In this document: positions 6,094 to 14,013 of the stretch, in pieces | How positions within the stretch are numbered: the first letter of the stretch is position 1 | Layout of the letters: every line of letters starts with the position of its first letter | Assembly (NCBI GenBank): GCA_021784615.1 | Contig: JAJYHU010000421.1 | Span: 1 to 14,150 of the forward strand | Origin: Acidobacteriota bacterium | GTDB lineage: Bacteria > Acidobacteriota > Terriglobia > UBA7540 | Direction of reading: 5' to 3' | Length of the DNA stretch: 14,150 nucleotides | Program-made: the position numbers and the translations under genes | Notes under the pieces: model-generated | What the model saw: the letters and a program-made list of their open reading frames with translations, nothing else | Told to the model about the DNA's origin: nothing | Databases searched by the model: none

Positions 6094-7245
6094 CTAGGCC
6101 TGCTGGGAAGGTGCAATCAGGCGTTGCATGGCAATCACAACCGCCTTGTAGTGCCAATCGAACTTCAAATTGCCGTTAATCCGGCCAAGCAGATCGATGG
6201 AGCTGGCCTTCTCAAAGGTTTTGTCCAGCAAGGAGTCCGGGAAGCGCGCCATCAGCTTTCTGAAGAAATAACCCGTACCGAACTCATGGCCGAAGGTGGA
6301 GCGCCAGTAGCGCTCAAATTCACTGAGGGCCTGTTCCGTAAAGCTCTTTTGCTGAAAGGCCCGCAGCAGAACTTCCACGGCCATCTCCGCCGACAACAAT
6401 CCGTAGTAAATCCCGCCGCCGGTCGTGGTTTTGACGTGGCCCGCCGCTTCTCCGATGACAAGGATGCGGTCAGCGGCGCACTTGCCGGCGGGCAACTGCC
6501 CAATCACTTTTTGAAACACTTTGCACTCGCTCAACGGGAGGTGCGGAGCGACTTTTTTCAAGAGTTGCTCGAAATAGGGCCGGGGCTCCTCGCTGGCCAT
6601 CAGTCCCAAGCGAACGCGGCCCTGGCCGAGAGGAATCTTCCAGCCAAAGGCCCCGGGGGCGACGGATTGGCCCACGTAGATTCTGGTGGGGCGGGTCGCT
6701 CCGTCTTTTCCCAGAGGAATGTCGGCCTGGATGGCCCGCAGAAAGTCGCGAGGCTGCACGAGGCCGAGGCTTTGGGTAAGGGAACGGTTTACTCCGGAAG
6801 CAATGATGGCCGCGCGCGCCCGCAGGCGGCCCTGGCGGCGGCTTTCACGGCAGCGAAACCGGACCGCCACGCCATGCTTTTGCTGTTCGAGCGATTCGAC
6901 AACTTTGCCGAGCCACATCTGGGCTCCCGCGGAGACCGCGTGCGCGGCGAGATCGCGGTTGAACTCCCCTTTATTGACCACGTGGGCTAAAGGCTCCGTA
7001 GAACTGTGCAGAAGTTTGCGGCCTGAAGGAGAAATGGCTTCTACGCGGCGGATGGTGTTTTGGATGGGATCGGTCGGCAAGTCGAACCGCGAGAAGGCCT
7101 CGACGCCGATGACGCCGGAACAGATGGCGCGCTCCCCGATCTCAGCCTGGGCGTCGAGCAAGGCGACGTCCAGTCCCGCCGATGCCAGGAGCCTGGCGGC
7201 GTGCAGCCCCGCGGGACCACCGCCAATGATAATCACGTCTTTCAC
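6094..7245 (-). CDS. FAD-dependent oxidoreductase, geranylgeranyl-reductase family
   Basis: This is a 383-residue flavoprotein of the geranylgeranyl/digeranylgeranyl reductase group, which saturates double bonds of isoprenoid chains. The N-terminal dinucleotide fold is DVIIIGGGPAGLHAA (residues 3-17). ICSGVIG (41-47) holds the cysteine near the flavin found in this family. GAFGWKIPLGQGRVRLGL (198-215) fits the YxWxFPx8G substrate-side motif with Phe in place of Tyr. IGEAAGHVKTTTGGGI (264-279) is the second FAD-binding motif. The start is GTG 7245: GGAGG lies 6 bases upstream and GTGA overlaps the wzy stop by 4 bp, so translation is coupled. A TTG at 7260 lies ahead of the ribosome binding site and is unlikely. 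Context suggests an action on the polyprenyl carrier or another lipid. Halogenase- or hydroxylase-like chemistry is the alternative. The family is fairly sure and the role is open. Confidence 0.85.
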   Translation of the reverse strand: MKDVIIIGGGPAGLHAARLLASAGLDVALLDAQAEIGERAICSGVIGVEAFSRFDLPTDPIQNTIRRVEAISPSGRKLLHSSTEPLAHVVNKGEFNRDLAAHAVSAGAQMWLGKVVESLEQQKHGVAVRFRCRESRRQGRLRARAAIIASGVNRSLTQSLGLVQPRDFLRAIQADIPLGKDGATRPTRIYVGQSVAPGAFGWKIPLGQGRVRLGLMASEEPRPYFEQLLKKVAPHLPLSECKVFQKVIGQLPAGKCAADRILVIGEAAGHVKTTTGGGIYYGLLSAEMAVEVLLRAFQQKSFTEQALSEFERYWRSTFGHEFGTGYFFRKLMARFPDSLLDKTFEKASSIDLLGRINGNLKFDWHYKAVVIAMQRLIAPSQQA

Positions 7246-8624
7246 TGAGTTCCTCCGCAAATTTCATCCCCCGCCGGCAAATCGAGGCGGACCATCCCAT
7301 TCCTTGAACTTTGCGCTTTTGATCCCGTGGCGCTGATCGCAGCCAGCACCACAAACCACGCGGCGTTCGCGGGAATGTGGAGATTGAAGTCGACAAAACT
7401 GTGGATGAGCAGCCCGCACACGCCGAGCGTGGCTCCCAGGCGAATCCAACCTGTTTCCCGCTCCAGCCGTTCTTGCAGGTTCCGGAACGCCAGCCGGAAA
7501 AACAGGATCAGCGCTGCCAGAAGAATCGCCGCGCCCGCCGCCCCGGTTTCCACAAGAGCCTGGACGTAATCGTTGTGGGCGTAGGAATAGACCTGATCGG
7601 TGGGAAAACTTTGGTAGGGTGGAAACACGGAACCGAAGCTGCCAAGGCCGGTCCCGAGCAGCGGATGTTGGCGGACGATGCGCAGCGAATCGAGAGCCAC
7701 GTGCAGCCGGTCGCCGTAAGTGGCCTCCGGAGCGTTTACGAAATTAGCCACGCTGCCCAGGCGGGTTGAAACGCTCTTGGGAGCCATCCAAAAGAAAAGT
7801 AGCGCTGCAGCTGTAACCCCCATAATTCCAAGCAGCAGCCGGCTTCGGGAGTTGCGGCCTCGCTTCCAGAGGATTGCGGCGAAGATGGCGATTTCTCCCA
7901 GGAACGAAACGAATCCCCCGCGCGAGCCAGAGAGCAGCAGTGAGCCGGTCGGCACGCACAACGCAAACGCCAGAAGCCATTGCGCCTTGTCATCTTCCGA
8001 GCGGGAGAGAATGTACATCGCGGCGAGGGGGATCAGCATTTCCATCAGCCCGGCGTAGTCGTTGTGGTTCACGTATGGGCCAAAAGTGTTTCCCGGGGAT
8101 TTGACAACCCAATAAATCAGGCCGGAGCTCGAGAAGAACTGCACGATGGCAAAAAGGCCTACCAGAAACGCGTAGACGGCAACCACCAAACCCAGCCTGC
8201 GCCAGACCCTGGCTGGGCAGCCGGTAAAGAGCTGGCAGGCGACGAAGAAAAAGATTCCGTCGGTCACAAGCGCGATCAGTGCCGTTCGAGTGCCGTAAGG
8301 ATCCATGGTGAGATGGCCAAAATATTGAACGGCTCCGAGCAGAAGGAACAGCAGGGCAGGCAAATAGAGCGGCGACCAGGCGATCTTCAGGGTTCCTTGC
8401 CGGATGCTGCCCACGGCCCACATTACAAGCAGCAGATAAGCCAGGACGTAAAGCGTGGCCCACGCCCACGCCTGGACGGCTCCAAAAGCCAGAGGCGCCG
8501 CGAGCAGGGTCGCGATAAGGAGCCACCGGGCGGCAGCGAACCAGCGGACGCCCGATGCCGTTCCGGACGCTTCTCTAGCCAGAGGCGCCGGGAAGTCTCC
8601 GACTTGGCTTTGGGAAATCGTCAT
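7242..8624 (-). CDS. O-antigen ligase/polymerase family membrane protein (Wzy_C)
   Basis: This is a 460-residue polytopic protein with about ten to twelve hydrophobic helices that probably polymerises (Wzy) or ligates (WaaL-like) lipid-linked repeat units in the periplasm. Family hallmarks are NHNDYAG (residues 186-192), LLSGSRGGFVSF (230-241), RQHPLLGTGLGSFGSVFP (318-335), the large periplasmic loop ending in YAHNDYVQALVETG (348-361), and HSFVDFNLHIPANA (408-421). The motifs sit around the large loop as expected for the Wzy_C domain. The ATG at 8624 overlaps the stop of the TPR gene as ATGA and has no independent ribosome binding site, so the two proteins are probably made in ratio. In a locus with Wzx and Wzc, polymerase is the more likely role. 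Sequence alone does not separate polymerase from ligase. Confidence 0.9.
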   Translation of the reverse strand: MTISQSQVGDFPAPLAREASGTASGVRWFAAARWLLIATLLAAPLAFGAVQAWAWATLYVLAYLLLVMWAVGSIRQGTLKIAWSPLYLPALLFLLLGAVQYFGHLTMDPYGTRTALIALVTDGIFFFVACQLFTGCPARVWRRLGLVVAVYAFLVGLFAIVQFFSSSGLIYWVVKSPGNTFGPYVNHNDYAGLMEMLIPLAAMYILSRSEDDKAQWLLAFALCVPTGSLLLSGSRGGFVSFLGEIAIFAAILWKRGRNSRSRLLLGIMGVTAAALLFFWMAPKSVSTRLGSVANFVNAPEATYGDRLHVALDSLRIVRQHPLLGTGLGSFGSVFPPYQSFPTDQVYSYAHNDYVQALVETGAAGAAILLAALILFFRLAFRNLQERLERETGWIRLGATLGVCGLLIHSFVDFNLHIPANAAWFVVLAAISATGSKAQSSRNGMVRLDLPAGDEICGGTQ

Positions 8625-9973
8625 GAGGGACGGGGAGAAACCGCAGGAGCTTTCGCCGCCGGACCGGCGCTCTGCAGAGTGACGTCATCCAGCCAGAAAG
8701 TGCCGGTGATATCGGAAGGAAAAGAGCGGCTGCGGGGCCGCCAAACGGAAAGGCGCACCCAGTTTGTTTCAGGGCCGGCCGTAAAGCTTAAACTTACTTG
8801 ATGCCATGGGGTGGTTCCCACCGTGCCCTCGGTTGAAGCGTTAAGGCAGGAGGCGCAGGCCGGGTCCGTAACGCGCAAGCGCGGGCCGCTGGAGGAAGTG
8901 ATGCTGTGCGAGCGAACGTAAGCCTCAAGCAGATAGGCGTGATCCGGCGTTACCGGAACGAACTGGACCACAGGCTCATACTCATCATTCCGGCTGACAG
9001 CAAAGTCCACCCGAAGGCTCTGCCGCCCTGCGTAGGCTCCCGAACCATCGAGATCGACCCAGATGTAAGATTCATTGCGAATGCGCCAGTCGAGCCCCAT
9101 GTTCAAAGGATCCTGCTCAAAGCTGGAGTTGAAGACCAGGTTGCCGGCGGCGTCGCCCGCCGGTCTAGTTACCAATCCTTGCTGTTCCAGGCCCTGCCAG
9201 GCGTCGAGAGCTTGGTGATCCTGCCCGTTATGAATCAGCCATTCGATGTAAGGCGCGACGGACGGCAGAGAGAAAGGTTGATGCAGGGCAAGCGTTTCCT
9301 TCCAGATGGGATAGGCTTCGCTTCCCTCGTCATGGGCGGTCAGGAAGTTGATGTAGGCAAGGTTCAGCCCCGGAGATTCCTGCCCGGCCAGGATTTTCTG
9401 GTAGATCTCCTGCGGATTGTCACCCGTGCTGAGAGAGAGACGAAAAACCTGGGCCGCGTATCCGGGATCGAGTGCGATCAACCTGCGGAACTTCGATAAG
9501 GCGGCGTCCGGCCGGCCTTCCAGCAGGTAGTGGTTTGCGGCCTCCCAATAATAGTGGGGAGCCATGGGACTCAGCTCCAGAACGCGTTCAATGGCGCGGT
9601 CGGCGCAGGTCCTGTCACCGAGCGACTGGCAGGCCGAAGCGAGGCCCGACCAGTAAATCGGCTGCCGATGGTTAAGTGAAATGGCAAGTTGCAACTGTTT
9701 CAGTCCTTCAGCCGGGTGATAGTCTTCGAGTGAATTGCAATAGGCCATTCCCAACTGGTAATGAAGTTCCGGGTTCGAGGGATCGAGCACCAAGGCCTTG
9801 AGGAGGTCCGGAGGGTTAAATGATCCGCCTATCGTGGCCGCAATTGCTATTTCGGCCGCTTTGAAAGCCAGCAGCAGACCCGTGATTCCTATGGCCAGCA
9901 TCACTGCTAGGGCCCCGATCCGCCCAGGCAGAGAAAACTCAAACAAACTCGGGGATAAAAGCCGTTTGATCAA
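8621..9973 (-). CDS. Membrane-anchored TPR protein with C-terminal carbohydrate-binding-like domain
   Basis: This is a protein of about 450 residues, not assigned to a named gene. Residues 18-46 form a transmembrane anchor. From about 54 to 170 there are TPR-like helical repeats (NPELHYQLGMAYCNSL, PIYWSGLASACQSLGD, PHYYWEAANHYLLEGRPDAA), with weaker helices to about 265. Residues 278-435 look like a beta-sandwich of the CBM4/9 type: NLVFNSSFEQD at the start, GRQSLRVDF, a Trp- and Tyr-rich face, and FWLDDVTL at the end. Two Cys (372 and 375) may pair. The topology puts the TPRs and sandwich in the periplasm. Its stop overlaps the wzy start by 4 bp, which points to a joint function, perhaps holding nascent polymer. 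The start is doubtful: TTG 9973 has no ribosome binding site, and an in-frame stop lies two codons upstream of it. Confidence 0.8.
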   Translation of the reverse strand: MIKRLLSPSLFEFSLPGRIGALAVMLAIGITGLLLAFKAAEIAIAATIGGSFNPPDLLKALVLDPSNPELHYQLGMAYCNSLEDYHPAEGLKQLQLAISLNHRQPIYWSGLASACQSLGDRTCADRAIERVLELSPMAPHYYWEAANHYLLEGRPDAALSKFRRLIALDPGYAAQVFRLSLSTGDNPQEIYQKILAGQESPGLNLAYINFLTAHDEGSEAYPIWKETLALHQPFSLPSVAPYIEWLIHNGQDHQALDAWQGLEQQGLVTRPAGDAAGNLVFNSSFEQDPLNMGLDWRIRNESYIWVDLDGSGAYAGRQSLRVDFAVSRNDEYEPVVQFVPVTPDHAYLLEAYVRSHSITSSSGPRLRVTDPACASCLNASTEGTVGTTPWHQVSLSFTAGPETNWVRLSVWRPRSRSFPSDITGTFWLDDVTLQSAGPAAKAPAVSPRPS

Positions 9974-10005
9974 GGGCTACAACTTGTGAAGCAGAGTTTG
10001 TTTGA
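9939..10005. repeat. 12-bp perfect inverted repeat around the TPR gene start
   Basis: TCAAACAAACTC (9939-9950) and GAGTTTGTTTGA (9994-10005) are exact complements separated by 43 bp. The putative TTG start (9971-9973) lies in the loop. In mRNA the stem would enclose the initiation region of the TPR gene. A second short hairpin (10025-10037, GATGC-TCC-GCATC core) lies between this and the kinase stop. Confidence 0.55.
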
Positions 10006-10052
10006 AACTCCGAGTCCCCGTCGTGATGCTCCGCATCGCGAAATCCTGAAAC

Positions 10053-12320
10053 TCAAGTTCCTTTGAGGTTTGCCGGTTTCGCTTCGGGCTGCTCAGCGGA
10101 ACTTTCACTGCGGTAATACGAACCGTAGTAGCGCCGGTAGTTGTACCCATAATAACCGTCATGGCGAAGGTCAAGCTTGTTGACCACGATACCCAGAATT
10201 CTCCCTCCGGCGCCCTGGATCATTTTGTAAGACCGAACCAGCGCATTCCGCTGTGTTACGCCGCTCTCGACAACCAGGATGACGCCGTCGGTGAAGGTTG
10301 ATAGGACCGTTGCGTCCGTCACCGCCAGCAGAGGCGGAGAATCAAAAACCACGTGGTCAAAGCGCCCGCGCAGATTCGCCAAAAGCTGTTCCATCGTTGG
10401 AGAGGAAAGCAGCTCCGCTGGATTGGGAGGCCGCGGTCCCGCTGCGAGAGCCCACAGGTTCGCAGGCGATGCCAGGTGGACGAGCGCATCGTCGAGTTCA
10501 TGCGCGCCCGTGAGGACTCCGCTGAGCCCCTTCTTTTCTGTCAGGCCGAGCGTTCTCCCGATCGAGGGTCTGCGCAGGTCGCTGTCAATAATCAGCACCT
10601 GCCCGCCGCGCTGGGCAAGGCTCAAAGCCAGATTGAGAGCGGTGCACGTCTTGCCTTCATTGGATTGTGCGCTGGTCACCAGGATGGTTTGAGGCGGCCG
10701 GGGCGCGGTGGAAAGCAGGATTGAAGTGCGCAGCGTGCGGTAGGCTTCCGCGAGCGGCGAAGAGGGTGTTTTCAGTACGGCGAGAGACACGGCGTCACCC
10801 TCGGGCATGACCCTCCCGCTCGCGCCTGCAAGCCAGGGCCGCCGGGGTCCCAGGGACCCCGCAGCCGGAATGACCGCCAGCGCGGGCGCGGGGATGAACC
10901 TTTCAACGTCCTCGGCGTTCTTCACCGAGCTATCGAGCCCCTCCTGGGTAAACGCCACGGTGATGCCCAGCATGGCGCCGATGATCAGGCCCACGGCGAT
11001 ATCCCGTGACTTTTGCGGACGCACCGGAACCGTGGGGGTCATGGCCTGGTCAACCACGTGAACGTTGTTCGCCTTCAATCCGGCGGAAATGGTTGCGTTC
11101 TTGACGTGCTTCAGCAGGCTGTCGTAGAGGTCCTGGTTGGTTTCGAACTCGTGCTGCAAAATATTCTGCTCGATCAGCAACTGGTTGCTTTTCCCAATCG
11201 CTTCCTTTTCCTTGTCCACGGCGGCGGCCAGAATCTGTTCGCGGACCAGCGCGGCCTGCTCGTCATGCTGAATCTGGCTGAACACCCGTTTCCGCTCCTG
11301 TCCCATTAAGGATTCGACCTCATTCATCTGGTCGCGGACTCGGACCACTTTGGGAAAGTTCGGTCCGTACCGGCCCATCAGGTCCACATACTGGGTTTTC
11401 AGGTCGCCGTATTTCCCTTCAAGCTGCTGGAGAAGCATGTCTTGCACCAGCAGCCCGACATCCTGAGGATTCGCCTGGGCAAGCTGATAGACGGATTGCT
11501 TCTGCGCCAGATCGTTTTGGGCAGTCGTCATATCAGCGCTTAAGTTGGCCAAACGTGCTTCCAGCACGCTCTGGCGGTTGCCGATGTCGATAATGGAATT
11601 TTTTCTTTCATAGTCCACCAGAGCCTGCTGGGATTTTTCCACCTGAGCTTTCATTTCGTCCATGCGCTGCTCAAGCCAGGCGGAAGCTTGCCGGGTGGCG
11701 TCGTACATAGTCAGGAAATTGTACTGGGTATAGTTGCTGACAAGGGCGTTCGACACCCTTGCGGCAAGCGCGGGATCAGGGCTTTCAAAGCTGACTTCCA
11801 ATATCTCGGTCCCATCCGCAAGCTGGACGTTCAGGGCGCTTTTAAAGGCTTGAACCAGGCGGGTCCGGGCGGCGCCTTCCGGCTCCTGGCTATCGCCGGC
11901 GCCGCGAGCCAGGGAATTGAACTCCGGATTCCGGTCAAGCCTTAGCTGCTCGATGGTAGTCCATGCCAAGTTGTCGCTTTTAAGCACGTCCACTTGGGTT
12001 TTCAAAAAGGTGTCGCTGGTGGGCGGCGGCTGGTCAAGATTCTGCATGGTTTGATACTGGGAGGTCGCTTCCACTTCCACACGGGCGGTGGCTCGATAGA
12101 TGGGCCGCGTCTTGAAAGCAAAGATGGTTACCAGTGTCGTGACGGCAAAGGTGATGGCCAGGATGGTCCATCGGCGCTTGAGCAGGATGTTCCAATAGGT
12201 TCGCAGATAGGACGAAATCTCGAAACTGTCGCCTTCCTGTGCAATCGCCGGATATAACTCGGCGCGGCTGCGCGCGGGTGGCTTTCGCTCAAGCGGGGCT
12301 GCTTCTTGATAATCGGGCAT
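10053..12320 (-). CDS. wzc: Polysaccharide co-polymerase fused to BY tyrosine kinase (Wzc-like)
   Basis: This is a 755-residue inner-membrane protein that controls chain length and couples polymerisation to export by cycles of tyrosine autophosphorylation. The Wzz domain starts near residue 34; helix 1 is 52-69, a long coiled-coil periplasmic part spans about 210-400, and the proline-rich MTPTVPVRPQKSR (427-439) precedes helix 2 (440-457). The cytoplasmic kinase has EAYRTLR (525-531, the ExxRxxR oligomer motif), Walker A AQSNEGKT (551-558), Walker A' LIIDSDLRRP (576-585) and Walker B VVFDSPP (657-663). A tail cluster of eight tyrosines lies at 723-736. Length and fused layout match the Gram-negative Wzc type. 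ATG 12320 is 14 bp after the wza stop and has only a distant AGGA. No Wzb-type phosphatase is seen in this window. Confidence 0.95.
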   Translation of the reverse strand: MPDYQEAAPLERKPPARSRAELYPAIAQEGDSFEISSYLRTYWNILLKRRWTILAITFAVTTLVTIFAFKTRPIYRATARVEVEATSQYQTMQNLDQPPPTSDTFLKTQVDVLKSDNLAWTTIEQLRLDRNPEFNSLARGAGDSQEPEGAARTRLVQAFKSALNVQLADGTEILEVSFESPDPALAARVSNALVSNYTQYNFLTMYDATRQASAWLEQRMDEMKAQVEKSQQALVDYERKNSIIDIGNRQSVLEARLANLSADMTTAQNDLAQKQSVYQLAQANPQDVGLLVQDMLLQQLEGKYGDLKTQYVDLMGRYGPNFPKVVRVRDQMNEVESLMGQERKRVFSQIQHDEQAALVREQILAAAVDKEKEAIGKSNQLLIEQNILQHEFETNQDLYDSLLKHVKNATISAGLKANNVHVVDQAMTPTVPVRPQKSRDIAVGLIIGAMLGITVAFTQEGLDSSVKNAEDVERFIPAPALAVIPAAGSLGPRRPWLAGASGRVMPEGDAVSLAVLKTPSSPLAEAYRTLRTSILLSTAPRPPQTILVTSAQSNEGKTCTALNLALSLAQRGGQVLIIDSDLRRPSIGRTLGLTEKKGLSGVLTGAHELDDALVHLASPANLWALAAGPRPPNPAELLSSPTMEQLLANLRGRFDHVVFDSPPLLAVTDATVLSTFTDGVILVVESGVTQRNALVRSYKMIQGAGGRILGIVVNKLDLRHDGYYGYNYRRYYGSYYRSESSAEQPEAKPANLKGT

Positions 12321-12334
12321 GCTGGGAGGATTTC

Positions 12335-13429
12335 CTATAAGGGTGCGTGGTAAATAAGGAGGCTGCTGCCTATTCCGAGAGCCGCCTGGACGCCTTGCCG
12401 AAACGCCTTTTTTGCCGTGCTGTCGGGAACAAACAGAACATCGTTCGCTTCGAGGCGCTGATCGGGAGCATGGCCGGCGAGAATCTTCTTCAGATTAACC
12501 GGAATCTCCTCGCGGCCGTTTTTAGCCGAGGGATTTTTGCGGATAATAACGGTTTTCTTTTGCAGAGCCGTGGAGGTTACATTGCCCGCCAGGGCGATAG
12601 CCTTCAGAACCGTCATGTCTTGCCAGGCTCCCGCCAGGGTGTATCCTCCGGCGCGATTTACCGCTCCGACGACATAAACAATTCCCGCTTGCTGAACCGT
12701 AACCGAATCGCCTGGATAGATGGCGACGTTGGCGCTGCTGTCGCCGTTTTGTAGAAGCTTTTTCAGGTTCACCTTGAGAGTTTGTGGTACTGGATCCCCG
12801 GCCTTGTCCTGAAGCCCCAGAATTCTCATCGCGATCTCGCCCCGCGTAATAATGGCCGTGTCGGCGGCGCTATCGGATAGCCCGCCTGCCTGGGAAAGCA
12901 CGTTGAGCAACGTGGTTTGCCCGAAGAGCGGATAAATTTGAGGGCTTTTGACCGCGCCCGTGATGGCCACCGAGTTCACGCGGGAAGTTTTGACGGTGAC
13001 GGTGACAAAGGGGTGGCTTACAAGGCCCGCTCCGCGCAGTTTGTTGGAAATTACGGCGGAGAGTTCCCTGGGCGTCAGACCTTCGGCGTCGATGGGTTCG
13101 GAGAGCATGGGAATCACGATGGTTCCGTCAGCGCCAACCCGGTAGTCTTGGGAAAGTTCCGGGACATCGATGACGCTGATATTCAAGAGGTCATCAGGAG
13201 CAATGGTGTATTCCTGGCTGATCTGGCTTAAGGAGGCGGGGGAAGTCGCGGCCGGCTGTTGAGTGTTTGAATCCGCCCCTGACCCCTGGGATGCACAAAG
13301 CGGCAAGGCGGCTGCCAGTAATATCAGGCTGCACAGAATAACGGCCAACCTGTACGCCAGCCGGGGATCTTTTGCCTGCCTAAGAAAGGGTAGAAACCGC
13401 ATTGCGGATGTCGAAGAGATCAACACCAT
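12335..13429 (-). CDS. wza: Polysaccharide export protein, outer membrane (Wza-like, SLBB)
   Basis: This is a 364-residue exporter that forms the periplasm-spanning channel for the polymer. A hydrophobic signal segment spans residues 26-46. The sequence LPLC before the first Cys is a poor lipobox (Pro and Leu at -2 and -1), so cleavage by signal peptidase I near LCA-S is more likely than lipidation, unlike E. coli Wza. The Poly_export domain is 72-147 (YTIAPDDLLNISVIDVPELS, then YRVGADGTIVIPML). Two SLBB domains follow, the first from about 152 (VNSVAITGAVKSPQIYPL) and the second from about 250 (IVYVVGAVNRAGGYTL). The C-terminal end is hydrophobic (LGIGSSLLIY) and could be the outer-membrane helix. 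ATG 13429 overlaps the NusG-like stop by 10 bp and has no clear ribosome binding site, which suggests coupling. An in-frame ATG ten codons in is the alternative start. Confidence 0.93.
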   Translation of the reverse strand: MVLISSTSAMRFLPFLRQAKDPRLAYRLAVILCSLILLAAALPLCASQGSGADSNTQQPAATSPASLSQISQEYTIAPDDLLNISVIDVPELSQDYRVGADGTIVIPMLSEPIDAEGLTPRELSAVISNKLRGAGLVSHPFVTVTVKTSRVNSVAITGAVKSPQIYPLFGQTTLLNVLSQAGGLSDSAADTAIITRGEIAMRILGLQDKAGDPVPQTLKVNLKKLLQNGDSSANVAIYPGDSVTVQQAGIVYVVGAVNRAGGYTLAGAWQDMTVLKAIALAGNVTSTALQKKTVIIRKNPSAKNGREEIPVNLKKILAGHAPDQRLEANDVLFVPDSTAKKAFRQGVQAALGIGSSLLIYHAPL

Positions 13430-14013
13430 GAATATCCGAACGGAACGGTCGGCGCGGAAGGAATAGGTTGAACACCCAATTTTTTGCCCACCACGCGCTC
13501 AACATCGGCCGCGTCAGCCTCCACGGCCACAGACCGCTCAAGAAGCGCCACGGAGATGACCAGCCGGCAGAAGTTCTTCTTTCTGACGAGGATTCCCTCC
13601 ATCCCTTCAAGAGGTCCTGACTTAAGCCTTACCCAGTCTCCGTACTTCAGGAAAGGATGCGGTTCCACAGACACGCCTTTTTCCACCACGCTCCGGATAG
13701 CGCTCACTTCCTCCGACGGGATTGGGGCGGGCTGGCCGCCTTGCCGAACAAAGTCATAGACGCCGGGCGTTGTGACGATGGTTGCACGGCTCTCCATTGG
13801 GGCAAAGACAAACACATAATTCGGGAACAAAGGGAGAGAAATTTGCTTGATGCGGTCTTTCCATCGGCGGGTTGAATTGTAGAGTGGCAAGAAGACTTCA
13901 ACGTCCTTATGAGCCAGAAACTGGGCAACAGACTTCTCGTGCTGGTGGCGGGTGTACACGGCAAACCAGGCTGAAAGCTCGTTGTTTTCGGAAGTCCAAC
14001 CGGAAATTGGCAT
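13420..14013 (-). CDS. NusG-family transcription antiterminator (UpxY/RfaH/LoaP-like)
   Basis: This is a 197-residue specialised NusG paralogue. Such proteins bind RNA polymerase at the start of a long polysaccharide operon and prevent premature termination. The NGN domain is about residues 14-112 (AWFAVYTRHQHEKSVAQFL at the start, LPLFPNYVFVF at 60-70, TTPGVYDFVR at 81-90). The KOW domain begins near 121 (LKYGDWVRLKSGPLEGMEG, 122-140). It is slightly longer than housekeeping NusG and is not next to secE or ribosomal genes, which fits the operon-specific type. ATG 14013 has GGGCGGAG about 4 bases upstream. It is the first gene of the cluster, preceded by a structured leader. That it acts on this operon is inferred from position and from studied relatives (RfaH, UpxY, LoaP). 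Confidence 0.92.
   Translation of the reverse strand: MPISGWTSENNELSAWFAVYTRHQHEKSVAQFLAHKDVEVFLPLYNSTRRWKDRIKQISLPLFPNYVFVFAPMESRATIVTTPGVYDFVRQGGQPAPIPSEEVSAIRSVVEKGVSVEPHPFLKYGDWVRLKSGPLEGMEGILVRKKNFCRLVISVALLERSVAVEADAADVERVVGKKLGVQPIPSAPTVPFGYSWC

Noticed and set aside
5893..6990. Long plus-strand open frame of 365 codons opposite the FAD enzyme
   Set aside because: It runs through the dispersed repeat and the palindrome and then antisense to the flavoprotein. Its translation begins with repeat-derived residues and has no recognisable domain.
10022..10040. Hairpin after the kinase stop as a transcription terminator
   Set aside because: The stem core is only 5 bp with a 3-base loop, a mismatch follows on the transcribed strand, and there is no U-tract.
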